In this document: piece after piece, positions 17,129 to 24,485 of the stretch | How the letters are laid out: each line of letters starts with the position of its first letter | Position numbering within the stretch: position 1 is the stretch's first letter | Assembly: GCA_002419465.1 (NCBI GenBank) | Contig: DIGE01000014.1 | Location: 1-64,000 of the forward strand | Length of the DNA: 64,000 bases | Direction: 5' to 3' | Origin: Geobacter sp. UBA5730 | Lineage (GTDB): Bacteria; Desulfobacterota; Desulfuromonadia; Geobacterales; Pseudopelobacteraceae | The notes under the pieces: model-generated | What the model was told of the DNA's origin: nothing | The model's database searches: none | The model's input: only the letters and a program-made list of their open reading frames with translations | Made by a program: the position numbers and the translations under genes

Positions 17129-17748
17129 AACCGAAGTTCCAGAATCTGCTGCGCCCCTTGGTAGGCCTGCTGGCCAGGATCGGCGTCACCGCCAACATGG
17201 TCACGTGCACCGCCATGCTGGGCTCCATCGCCTATGGCGTCTGGATCTATCAGCCCTTTGCCGACCACGGCCCCAACCCGTACCCCTACCTGCTGCTGGG
17301 GCTGTTCCTATTCATCCGCATGGCTTTAAACGCCATTGACGGCATGCTGGCCCGTGAGCATGGCCAACAGTCACTTCTGGGAGCCTACCTGAACGAAGTG
17401 GGAGACGTGGTCTCGGACGCGGCCCTCTACCTGCCGTTTCTGGATCTGCTGGAGCCGGGCCTGGGCTGGGTGATCATGACCGGCCTGTGTGGCTTGACCG
17501 AGTTTGTGGGGGTGATGGGAAAAAGCATCGGCGGGTCAAGGCGTTACGACGGTCCTTTTGGCAAGAGTGATCGGGCGGTATTTTTCGGGATTCTGGGACT
17601 GCTTACGGCCTGGGCGGTGTTCACCAATCAGCAGCATCTGCACGGGATCGTGATGAACTGGGCCCTGTTGATCGCTCTGCTGCTGGCGCTGGTCACCCTC
17701 TTCAACCGGGTGCGCAACGGGATACAGGAGGCACGGCATGCCGTTTGA
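17107..17748 (+). CDS. CDP-alcohol phosphatidyltransferase with Asn-substituted motif (YnbA-like)
   Basis: A 213-residue integral membrane enzyme, expected to join a CDP-activated lipid to an alcohol head group. It has about six spans. The family motif D1xxD2Gx2ARx8Gx3D3x3D4 is recognisable as NAIDGMLAR, eight residues, then GAYLNEVGD. The first and third aspartates are Asn. Those acids bind the two metals and the general base, so either this subgroup works differently or it is inactive. E. coli YnbA sits beside a CdsA-like YnbB; here too a CdsA-like fragment follows, overlapping by 11 bases. The ATG is at 17107, inside the end of the amidohydrolase gene. Confidence 0.85.
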   Translation: MPSAYDLKPKFQNLLRPLVGLLARIGVTANMVTCTAMLGSIAYGVWIYQPFADHGPNPYPYLLLGLFLFIRMALNAIDGMLAREHGQQSLLGAYLNEVGDVVSDAALYLPFLDLLEPGLGWVIMTGLCGLTEFVGVMGKSIGGSRRYDGPFGKSDRAVFFGILGLLTAWAVFTNQQHLHGIVMNWALLIALLLALVTLFNRVRNGIQEARHAV

Positions 17749-18151
17749 AGGACTGTTGATCGACTCCAGCTATGCCAGCCTGCCCCACGGTTTTCTGATA
17801 CTGGGGCTGATGGTGGCTGGCGCCGTAACCGGCATGCTGGCCGGCCTGGTTCTGAAGAACAGTGAAATCCTGATCCGTTCCCGCACCTGGCTTTTAATCA
17901 TTGCCCTGTTCAGCCTAAGCGCCTGGCGGGCAGCGTTCGCTCCCTGGCTGTTTGGCTTTGTCAGCTTTCTGGCCCTGCGGGAATTCATCACCCTGGTGGA
18001 AACCCGCCCCTCGGACCGGGGCACCCGCTTCTCGGCCTGGCTTTCCTCAACGCTGCTGGGAATCATCCCGCTGGAGCGAAAACGCAGCAGCTTCCACGCC
18101 GATCCGTTGGCAGGCACGGCTGCTGTCGGTGAGGAGTTGCGCTACAGCTGA
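17738..18151 (+). CDS. shortened CdsA/YnbB-like protein (N-terminal part only)
   Basis: A 137-residue membrane protein resembling the first third of phosphatidate cytidylyltransferases of the YnbB type: spans, then FVSFLALREFITLVETRPSDRG. Full-length CdsA-type enzymes are roughly 270-320 residues, with the catalytic signature near the C-terminus. Here the frame ends after HADPLAGTAAVGEELRYS and no continuation is visible in the 88 bases before the next gene. It is probably a decayed or deleted copy, though it could be a stand-alone membrane subunit. It overlaps the phosphatidyltransferase gene by 11 bases. Confidence 0.6.
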   Translation: MPFEGLLIDSSYASLPHGFLILGLMVAGAVTGMLAGLVLKNSEILIRSRTWLLIIALFSLSAWRAAFAPWLFGFVSFLALREFITLVETRPSDRGTRFSAWLSSTLLGIIPLERKRSSFHADPLAGTAAVGEELRYS

Positions 18152-18239
18152 GACGTAAAACAGTTTACAGCAGATAGTGCAGCAACCCTCCAGCAGCTGG
18201 AAACTGTATTGTAAACCGTAAAACCGCCATCAAACGAAT

Positions 18240-18815
18240 CTACTGCCACTCGATGGTGCTGTTGCGCAGATCGACATGATACCTGAAATCACCCAGAAAG
18301 CTCATACCCAGCAGACCATCGAAGCCCATGGCGGGCCCTTCCTGCTTCAACACCACCACCTCGGAGTTCTGCTGCACCTTGGGGCCCACCTGCATGTACT
18401 CCACCCGGGTATGGATCGCCTCGATGAAACTGCCATCGGCAATCCGACCCACCGCGCGTTCACCATGCTCGGGGCGAATCCCCATCCGATTGGCCAGGCC
18501 GGGAAAAATGGCGGTCAGCGAGGCGCCGGTGTCCAGCAGCATCCTGGCTTGCACCAGAGTGCCACGGTAGCTGAAGGTGACCGGCACAATCACCTTGTTG
18601 CCCCGCACCGTCACACCGGTATACCGTTCGGCGCTGCCACCGGCGGTGCGACCGGCCTGTGATTTTTTACGATACTTGGCCGGCACCTTGGATTCGTCAT
18701 CCACAATGACAATGGTGCCATCCCGATCGGTGTACTGGAACAGGTCGGACCAGCCAGGTTGACTGACACCACAAACGATCACCATCAGCACTAGCATTCC
18801 GACAATTCTGGACAC
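18240..18815 (-). CDS. exported retropepsin-like aspartic protease with DUF4124-like N-terminus
   Basis: A 191-residue exported protein. After a signal peptide (GMLVLMVIVCGVS) comes a DUF4124-like segment (LFQYTDRDGTIVIVDD), then a single-domain clan AA aspartic protease. The catalytic loop is LLDTGASLTAIF, and a second Gly-rich turn reads GFDGLLGMSFL. Such TIGR02281/RVP-type proteins dimerise to form the active site and sit in the periplasm or membrane. The GTG at 18815 has AAGGAG seven bases upstream, and that ribosome site overlaps the stop codon of the dehydrogenase gene, so the two form an operon. Confidence 0.85.
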   Translation of the reverse strand: MSRIVGMLVLMVIVCGVSQPGWSDLFQYTDRDGTIVIVDDESKVPAKYRKKSQAGRTAGGSAERYTGVTVRGNKVIVPVTFSYRGTLVQARMLLDTGASLTAIFPGLANRMGIRPEHGERAVGRIADGSFIEAIHTRVEYMQVGPKVQQNSEVVVLKQEGPAMGFDGLLGMSFLGDFRYHVDLRNSTIEWQ

Positions 18816-18819
18816 AGGC

Positions 18820-19818
18820 TTACTCCTTGTCCCGGGCGTTGAGCCAGCGGCTGTTGACGAGATTGATCGGCTTACCGGCCAGATAACCGGCCACGTTGGC
18901 TGCCACAATGGCGGTCAGCCGCTGCCGGGCCGCCAGCGAGGCCCAGGCGATATGCGGCGTTATGACACAGTGAGGGGCGTTCAGCAGCGGGTTGTCAGGC
19001 AGCATCGGCTCAACCGCCACCACATCCAGACCGGCACCGGCAAGCACGCCACCCTTGAGGGCCGCTGCCAGATCGGCTTCGTTCACCAGACCGCCCCTGG
19101 CCACGTTGATCAGAAAGGCGGTCGGTTTCATCCGCGCCAGCAGAGCGGCATTGACGAACCCGCCGTTGTCGGTGGTCTGGGGGCAGTTCAGCGACACCGC
19201 ATCGGCCTGGCTGAACAGTTCGTCGATCGTGACAAATCGCACCGTGGGAAATTCGGAAGCAGCAGGTGGGCGGGGGGTATAGGCGATGATCTGCATGCCG
19301 AAGGCCGCCCCGATCCGGGCCACTGCCCGGCCGATGGCACCAAACCCCACAATGCCCAGGGTCTGCCCGGCCAGTTCGATGATCGGTGTCTTCCAGAAGG
19401 AGTGATCCGGCGAACGGGCCCACTCGCCGTTTTTCACCGCCTGATCGTGCAGACCGGCATGGGTGGTCAGCTCCAGCAGCAACGCGAAGGCGGTCTGGGC
19501 CACCGAGTCGGTGGAATAGGCCGGCACATTGGCCACCGCAATCCCGTGTTGCCCGGCATACTCGACATCCAGATTATTGTATCCGGTGGCCAACAGGGAG
19601 ATGAACCGCAGCCGGGGCAACGTCGCCAGCAGTTTGGCGTCCAGCTTGACCTTGCTGGTCAGGATGATCTCGGCATCGGCAGCCCGCTCGACAACCAGTT
19701 CCGGCGGTGTCCGGTCGTAGACCGTGCAGTTGCCTTGGGCCGCCACCGGCTGCCAGGAGTTATCGCCGGGATTGATGGTGTAGCCATCCAGAATCACGAT
19801 GCGCGGTTGTGTTGCCAT
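18820..19818 (-). CDS. D-2-hydroxyacid dehydrogenase (glycerate dehydrogenase type)
   Basis: A 332-residue NAD(P)-dependent dehydrogenase for D-2-hydroxy acids, most like glycerate dehydrogenase/hydroxypyruvate reductase. The dinucleotide loop is GIVGFGAIGRAVA. Catalytic residues are in LINVARGGLVNE (Arg), DVVAVEPM (Glu) and VITPHIAWAS (His). The N-terminal LDGYTINPGD is typical of this subgroup. The ATG follows GAGGATTTC. Substrate could be hydroxypyruvate, glyoxylate or another 2-keto acid. The gene is divergent from the CC-motif/cstA operon. Confidence 0.92.
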   Translation of the reverse strand: MATQPRIVILDGYTINPGDNSWQPVAAQGNCTVYDRTPPELVVERAADAEIILTSKVKLDAKLLATLPRLRFISLLATGYNNLDVEYAGQHGIAVANVPAYSTDSVAQTAFALLLELTTHAGLHDQAVKNGEWARSPDHSFWKTPIIELAGQTLGIVGFGAIGRAVARIGAAFGMQIIAYTPRPPAASEFPTVRFVTIDELFSQADAVSLNCPQTTDNGGFVNAALLARMKPTAFLINVARGGLVNEADLAAALKGGVLAGAGLDVVAVEPMLPDNPLLNAPHCVITPHIAWASLAARQRLTAIVAANVAGYLAGKPINLVNSRWLNARDKE

Positions 19819-19919
19819 GAAATCCTCCCGTCCTGTTGTGCATTAACCTACCAGCCGGTTGCTGCTCCGTCAACGTCTCTGCAAATATTGCCATATTTTA
19901 TCGTTCAATCATTAATGAA

Positions 19920-19948
19920 TTGACGTGATCAAAAATTATTTTTATAGT
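19920..19948 (+). promoter_or_regulatory. sigma-70 promoter of the CC-motif gene and cstA
   Basis: TTGACG, 17 bases, TATAGT: five of six -35 bases and five of six -10 bases match the consensus with ideal spacing, in AT-rich DNA. It lies 57 bases before the gene start at 20006. An in-frame ATG at 19925 falls inside this promoter, which argues for the later start. Confidence 0.7.
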
Positions 19949-20005
19949 CCCCAACGTCTTCAGCAGCTGAGTATCGCCGGTAACTTTCTCCTGAAAGGCC
20001 GTTGC

Positions 20006-20311
20006 ATGCAGCAGCCCCCGGAAATCACCCTGACCGACAAGGCCCGCGACTACCTGCGGCATCGGTCAGTCGTTGATCTCTCCCTCGAACTGAAGCCTCT
20101 CCTAAGCTGCTGCGTCCCCTACTCACCACCGCCCCACATCTCCTTCGGCCCACCTCGCCGGCCGTCAGAATTTTTCACGATTCAGCACCACGACCTGACC
20201 ATCCACCTCGACCGGGCGCTTTCTGACACCCAGCACCTGACCATAGACAAACATGGCTTCAGTTTCTTTTCCTGGCTTTCGGTGGTTGACTGGCGACCTC
20301 TGTCGCTCTGA
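20006..20311 (+). CDS. small CC-motif protein (CC/Se motif family-like)
   Basis: A 101-residue protein with no signal peptide. It starts ITLTDKARDYLR and has a central adjacent pair Cys-Cys in LLSCCVPYSPPPHISFGPP, then a strand-rich C-terminus. This layout resembles the small proteins named after a CC or C-selenocysteine motif. That match is from memory and moderate. The adjacent cysteines suggest a redox or metal role. There is no in-frame TGA, so it is not a selenoprotein here. The ATG at 20006 follows GAAAGGCC. The cstA gene begins 36 bases later and is probably co-transcribed from the promoter at 19920. Confidence 0.6.
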   Translation: MQQPPEITLTDKARDYLRHRSVVDLSLELKPLLSCCVPYSPPPHISFGPPRRPSEFFTIQHHDLTIHLDRALSDTQHLTIDKHGFSFFSWLSVVDWRPLSL

Positions 20312-20347
20312 GACACCGGGCCGGAGATTTTTATTAGAGGAGGCAGC

Positions 20348-22291
20348 ATGAATGCCCTGACCCTGGTCTTTGTCGCACTGTGTGTCTTTGCCCTGGCCTA
20401 TCGCTACTACGGTCTGTTCATCGCCAACAAGGTCTTGAACCTGCAGGCCGACCGGGCGACCCCGGCGGTTACCCAGGCCGATGGTCACGACTATGTGGCC
20501 ACCAACAAGTATGTGCTGTTCGGCCACCACTTTGCCGCCATAGCAGCGGCAGGACCACTGCTGGGACCGGTACTGGCGGCCCAGTTCGGCTTTCTGCCCG
20601 GCGCGCTCTGGATCATCATCGGCGCGGTGGTTGCCGGGGCGGTACATGACATGATCGTGTTGTTCGCCTCGGTGCGCCACCGCGGCAAGAGCCTTTCGCG
20701 GATCGCCGAGGTGGAAATCGGCAGCGTGATCGGCAAGGTGGCCTCGGTGGCAATCCTGTTCATCCTGATTCTGACCCTGGCCGGCCTGGCAATCGCCGTG
20801 GTCAACGCCATGTTCAACAGCCCCTGGAGTACCTTCACGGTGGTCTGCACCATCCCGATCGCCCTGATCATGGGACTGTACCTGCACGTGATCCGCCCCG
20901 GCGATGTCAAGGGGGCCAGCGTGATCGGTGTGGTGCTGCTGTTCATCGCCATCCTGGCGGGACCACAGGTGGCCGCCAATCCGACCCTGGCCGCCATGTT
21001 CACCTTCTCCAAGAAACAGATCGCCCTGATGATTCCGGTCTACGGCTTTGTTGCCTCGGTGCTGCCGGTCTGGCTGCTGCTCTGCCCCCGCGACTACCTC
21101 TCCACCTATCTGAAGATCGGCACCATCGTCTGTCTGGCACTGGGAATCGCCGTGGTGCACCCCGACCTGCAGATGGCGCCGCTCACCAAGTATATTCATG
21201 GCGGCGGCCCGATCATCCCCGGCGCGGTGTTTCCCTACGTCTTTATTACCATCGCCTGCGGCGCCCTGTCCGGTTTTCATGCCATCATCGGCACCGGCAC
21301 CACCCCCAAGATGATCAGCAACGAGCGTGATGTGCTGTTTGTAGGCTACGGCGCCATGCTGACCGAAGGCTTTGTGGCGATCATGGCTCTGATTGCAGCC
21401 TGCGTGCTGGTGCCGTCGGACTACTTCGCCATCAACACCGCCCCAGCCGTATTCGAAAAACTGGGCATGACCACCGTCAACCTGACCGAACTTTCCACCC
21501 AGGTAGGCGAACAGGTGCAAGGCCGCCCCGGCGGCGCTGTCTCTCTGGCAGTCGGCATGGCCTACATCTTCTCCTCGATTCCATTCATGAAGGGGATGAT
21601 GGCCTACTGGTACCACTTTGCCATCATGTTCGAAGCGGTCTTTATTCTGACCGCCGTCGACACCGGCACCCGGGTGGGCCGCTACATGCTCCAGGAGATG
21701 CTGGGCAAGGTCTGGAGCCGCTTTACCGACAACCGCTGGATAGCGGGCATCGCCATCACCAGCCTGCTCTTTACCGGGGCCTGGGGTTATCTGGTCTACA
21801 CCGGCGACATCGGCACCATCTGGCCTCTGTTCGGCATGAGCAACCAGCTGCTGGCCACCTGCGGCCTGATCATCGGCACCACCATGCTGATCAGGTTGGG
21901 CAAGGCCAGATACGCCTGGATCACCGCCGTGCCAGGCTTTTTCATGATTCCGGTCACCATGAGCGCCGGCTATCTCAACATCACCGGCAACTATCTCCCC
22001 AAACTGCAAGCTGCAAACAAAGCCATCGAGGCTGCCGTTGCCCTGGGCCAGAAGCCGCTGCCGGCCGATCTGGCCCTGCAGCACCAGATGCCAATCCTGA
22101 TCTCATTCTCTGCGGTGTTGATGGTAATGATGACAATCGTCTTTGTGGCTGCCTTTTACCGCTGGTATCAGCTGTTCCAGATCACCGAGCCGGTGGTGGA
22201 TAGCTACGGTGACACCGTGCTGGCCCTGGCCGAGATACCTCCCGACCTGCCTTCAGCCAGACGGGAGCCGATGATGACCTCCGAACCATAA
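20348..22291 (+). CDS. cstA: CstA-family carbon starvation transporter
   Basis: A 647-residue membrane protein with about 16 spans. CstA and its paralogue BtsT import pyruvate or peptides. Family landmarks: ANKVLNLQADR and HDYVATNKYVLFGHHFAAI near the N-terminus, AGPLLGPVLAAQ, GAVHDMIVLFAS, and SGFHAIIGTGTTPK in the middle. It is a little shorter than E. coli CstA (about 700). AGAGGAGGCAGC precedes the ATG. It follows the CC-motif gene and ends before a strong terminator. For an organism that uses small organic acids, pyruvate or peptide uptake is plausible. Confidence 0.95.
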   Translation: MNALTLVFVALCVFALAYRYYGLFIANKVLNLQADRATPAVTQADGHDYVATNKYVLFGHHFAAIAAAGPLLGPVLAAQFGFLPGALWIIIGAVVAGAVHDMIVLFASVRHRGKSLSRIAEVEIGSVIGKVASVAILFILILTLAGLAIAVVNAMFNSPWSTFTVVCTIPIALIMGLYLHVIRPGDVKGASVIGVVLLFIAILAGPQVAANPTLAAMFTFSKKQIALMIPVYGFVASVLPVWLLLCPRDYLSTYLKIGTIVCLALGIAVVHPDLQMAPLTKYIHGGGPIIPGAVFPYVFITIACGALSGFHAIIGTGTTPKMISNERDVLFVGYGAMLTEGFVAIMALIAACVLVPSDYFAINTAPAVFEKLGMTTVNLTELSTQVGEQVQGRPGGAVSLAVGMAYIFSSIPFMKGMMAYWYHFAIMFEAVFILTAVDTGTRVGRYMLQEMLGKVWSRFTDNRWIAGIAITSLLFTGAWGYLVYTGDIGTIWPLFGMSNQLLATCGLIIGTTMLIRLGKARYAWITAVPGFFMIPVTMSAGYLNITGNYLPKLQAANKAIEAAVALGQKPLPADLALQHQMPILISFSAVLMVMMTIVFVAAFYRWYQLFQITEPVVDSYGDTVLALAEIPPDLPSARREPMMTSEP

Positions 22292-22317
22292 CACCGCAGG
22301 CTGTAATCAACACAAAA

Positions 22318-22352
22318 AACGGGGCCTTCCAATACTGGAAGACCCCGTTTTC
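22318..22352. terminator. terminator between cstA and the convergent gene
   Basis: AACGGGGCCTTCCA pairs with TGGAAGACCCCGTT around a four-base loop, with one mismatch. A-rich DNA precedes it and TTTTC follows, so it can act in both directions for cstA and the facing gene. Confidence 0.85.
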
Positions 22353-22374
22353 TTTCACCTGATCGGCCAGGCGC

Positions 22375-22791
22375 TCAGTGCCCCCGCAAGGTCGGATTCG
22401 GACGCTGCCCCAGCTTCTGACTCTGATAGTTCAGCACTGCATCGGCCGGCACCTTTTGACCACCCTTTTTTTTGGCGTCCCGCTGCTTATACTGGGAAAT
22501 CCGCTCTTCCCGCTCCTGTTTACGCTGCTGTGCTTCTGCCTGCCGGGCCGACAATGCTGCAGCAAAGGCACGTTGTTCTGCCTCCCGTTTTTGTTGATGC
22601 TTTTTCAGCTCTGACACCACCGCCAGCGCCAGCACAAAGAGGTAGATGGCAAGGATAACCTGCAGCGGGCCGATCGTATGAAAAATATCCAGAAAGGCGT
22701 AGGTCACCCCCTTCAGAATCTCAAAAAGGGTCCTGAAAAACTCCTGAATAAATTCATAAATTGAATACTGGCCAAACGGTGAACGTTCCAT
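22375..22791 (-). CDS. small membrane protein with charged coiled coil, unknown function
   Basis: Not recognised. A 138-residue protein: an amphipathic N-terminal stretch (EFIQEFFRTLFEILKG), one clear membrane span (LQVILAIYLFVLALAVVS), then a long Lys/Arg/Glu/Gln-rich coiled coil and a basic tail. The layout suggests an inner-membrane anchor with a cytosolic coiled-coil arm. GGGCAGG lies before the ATG. The gene faces cstA and shares its terminator. Confidence 0.7.
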   Translation of the reverse strand: MERSPFGQYSIYEFIQEFFRTLFEILKGVTYAFLDIFHTIGPLQVILAIYLFVLALAVVSELKKHQQKREAEQRAFAAALSARQAEAQQRKQEREERISQYKQRDAKKKGGQKVPADAVLNYQSQKLGQRPNPTLRGH

Positions 22792-23001
22792 AACCTGCCC
22801 CGGCTTACCGTGATCTGCAGGTGCGCAATGCTGCCGGCACCTGCTGAAAAACTAGTGCAAATTGTCTCCTGCTGCAACCATTTGTTGAGTACGCCCAACG
22901 GACGTCTGCCGCCTGCCGGAGAGTCTCCAGGGAGTCTTTACTGGCCAGGTACAGCCTTTTATGGTATACCGTCATGCCAGACACAAACCAGAGGAGTATG
23001 C

Positions 23002-23703
23002 ATGAACATCGTTGCAATCATCGGCAGCCCCCACGGCATCAACGGCAACACCGGGCGCCTGCTTGAAGAGGTCATCAACGGCGCCAGCGCCAGCGGTGCC
23101 CAGGTAGAACTGATCGATCTGTCCCGGATGAAGGTACAACCCTGTGTTGGTTGTGATGCCTGCCACAAGATCGGCAGCTGCCACCTGAAGGACGATTTTG
23201 AAGGTATCAAGGACAAACTACTGACCTGTGACGGCTTTATCCTGGCCAGCCCCAATTACATTTTCAGCGTCAGCGCACAGCTGAAGGCCCTGTTTGATCG
23301 TTGCTGCAGCCTGGTCCACTGCCTGCCCCTGGAGGGGAAATACGGCGCAGTGGTCGAGACCTCCGGTGGTGGGGAGGATGAAGAGGTGATCCGCTACATG
23401 GAGCGCTTTATCAATTCGATCGGTGCGCAGTCGGTGGGCGCCATCGGCTCGAACATGGCTGGCTCACGCAGTTTTCCCGGCGAGGAAGCACTGTTTGCCA
23501 AAGCCCGCGAACTGGGTGCGGAGCTTTTTCGCAGTTTCAGGGAAAAACCGCATTTTCCCGACCAGGCCGGCTACCGCGCTTCATTCAAGACCCGCATGAA
23601 ACGGCTGGTTGAGCTCTACCAGCACGAATGGACCTACGAGTACCAATACTGGCAGCAGCATCATGCCGACACCGTTCAACCCGCCCCGCCACCGGCTGAG
23701 TAG
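23002..23703 (+). CDS. iron-sulfur-flavoprotein-like NADPH-dependent FMN reductase family protein
   Basis: A 233-residue flavodoxin-fold protein. It opens with the FMN-phosphate loop IIGSPHGINGNTGRLLEE and later has SPNYIFSVSAQLK, both typical of the NADPH-dependent FMN reductase family. The compact cysteine set C-x2-C-x2-C-x5-C in CVGCDACHKIGSC is the [4Fe-4S] motif of Isf-type flavoproteins. Isf proteins move electrons to quinones, oxygen or peroxide in anaerobes. The electron donor here is unknown. GAGGAG precedes the ATG at 23002. The 210-bp gap upstream should hold its promoter; I see no convincing boxes. Confidence 0.85.
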   Translation: MNIVAIIGSPHGINGNTGRLLEEVINGASASGAQVELIDLSRMKVQPCVGCDACHKIGSCHLKDDFEGIKDKLLTCDGFILASPNYIFSVSAQLKALFDRCCSLVHCLPLEGKYGAVVETSGGGEDEEVIRYMERFINSIGAQSVGAIGSNMAGSRSFPGEEALFAKARELGAELFRSFREKPHFPDQAGYRASFKTRMKRLVELYQHEWTYEYQYWQQHHADTVQPAPPPAE

Positions 23704-23747
23704 TCCACGCCGTCGAACGCCCGGCATGCGACACAAAGGAGAGCCCT

Positions 23748-24140
23748 GTGCAGATAGTTGACGACGGCCGCTGTTTTATCTGCGGCAAACACAACCCGAT
23801 CGGCCTGAAAGCCGAATTCGTGATCGACCCCCAAAAGCGGCGTGCCGAAACGCATGTGCGTATTGCTGAGGAGTTTCAGGGCTGGCAGGGCATTACCCAC
23901 GGCGGCATCATCTCGGCCCTGCTTGACGAGATTTGCGCCCAGGCCTGCATGGGGAGCGGACTTCAGGTGGTCACCAGCGAGCTGAAACTGCGCTTCCGGG
24001 CGCCGGTCCCCACCGGATCGCTGGTCACCGTGATCGGCGAGGTGGTGGCCGAACGTCGCCGACTGGTGGATGCCAGGGGACGGCTTGAACTGGATGGCAA
24101 GGTGATGGCCGAGGCCGAGGTAACCCTGTTCCGCACCTGA
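23748..24140 (+). CDS. PaaI-type hotdog thioesterase
   Basis: A 130-residue hotdog-fold thioesterase, expected to hydrolyse acyl- or aryl-CoA esters. The core motif is GITHGGIISALLDEICAQA (HGG plus the acidic residue in the long helix). The N-terminal CFICGKHNPIGL resembles a group that begins with a CxxC pair and NPxGL. The start is GTG with AAAGGAGAG just upstream. It lies 44 bases after the flavoprotein gene and is likely in the same transcript. Confidence 0.88.
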   Translation: MQIVDDGRCFICGKHNPIGLKAEFVIDPQKRRAETHVRIAEEFQGWQGITHGGIISALLDEICAQACMGSGLQVVTSELKLRFRAPVPTGSLVTVIGEVVAERRRLVDARGRLELDGKVMAEAEVTLFRT

Positions 24141-24152
24141 ACCGGGGCCCGG

Positions 24153-24401
24153 TTATTTGCTTCCGAACACCCTGCGCAGCAGATCAGTGGTGCGGGCTGC
24201 CGGATTCGTCCTGATCTTCTTCCCCTCCTCAGCCACCATCTTCTCCGGCAGCAGTATCTTGATCAGCTGGTTGCCCAAATAGCCGTCAGGTTTACCAACA
24301 GTGATCATGGCGCGTTCAGTACCGGTGGCCAAGGCCTCCTTGAGACCCTTGACGATTGTGCTGTCGTTCAGCGCATTATGCGGCTGGAGAGACGGCAGCA
24401 A
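24153..24401 (-). pseudogene. DUF4197 remnant
   Basis: An 82-residue frame that matches only the first part of DUF4197 proteins: STIVKGLKEALATGTERA, then VGKPDGYLGNQLIKILLPEKM. Normal members are exported and about 220-240 residues. Here the signal peptide is gone, the frame begins at a TTG without a ribosome site, and after LPEKM it runs into an unrelated tail (KIRTNPAARTTDLLRRVFGSK). This looks like a decayed fragment after an internal deletion. It overlaps the promoter region of the reductase gene on the other strand. Confidence 0.6.
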
Positions 24402-24485
24402 AAAAGAGTTATGCTGCCGGCCTTAACCGGTTGTGCTTGTACAACCTGAACAAACTTTCTGAAACGATGCTCAAAGAGGGTGCAA

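Noticed and set aside
19925..20005. longer N-terminus for the CC-motif protein
   Set aside because: The earlier ATG lies inside the -35/-10 promoter, and the later ATG has a better ribosome context and matches the family start.
20165..22084. 639-residue open frame on the minus strand opposite cstA
   Set aside because: It is the exact antisense of a well-conserved transporter gene. The product is rich in His, Gly, Asp and Gln, as mirror frames of GC-rich membrane genes are, and has no recognisable domain.
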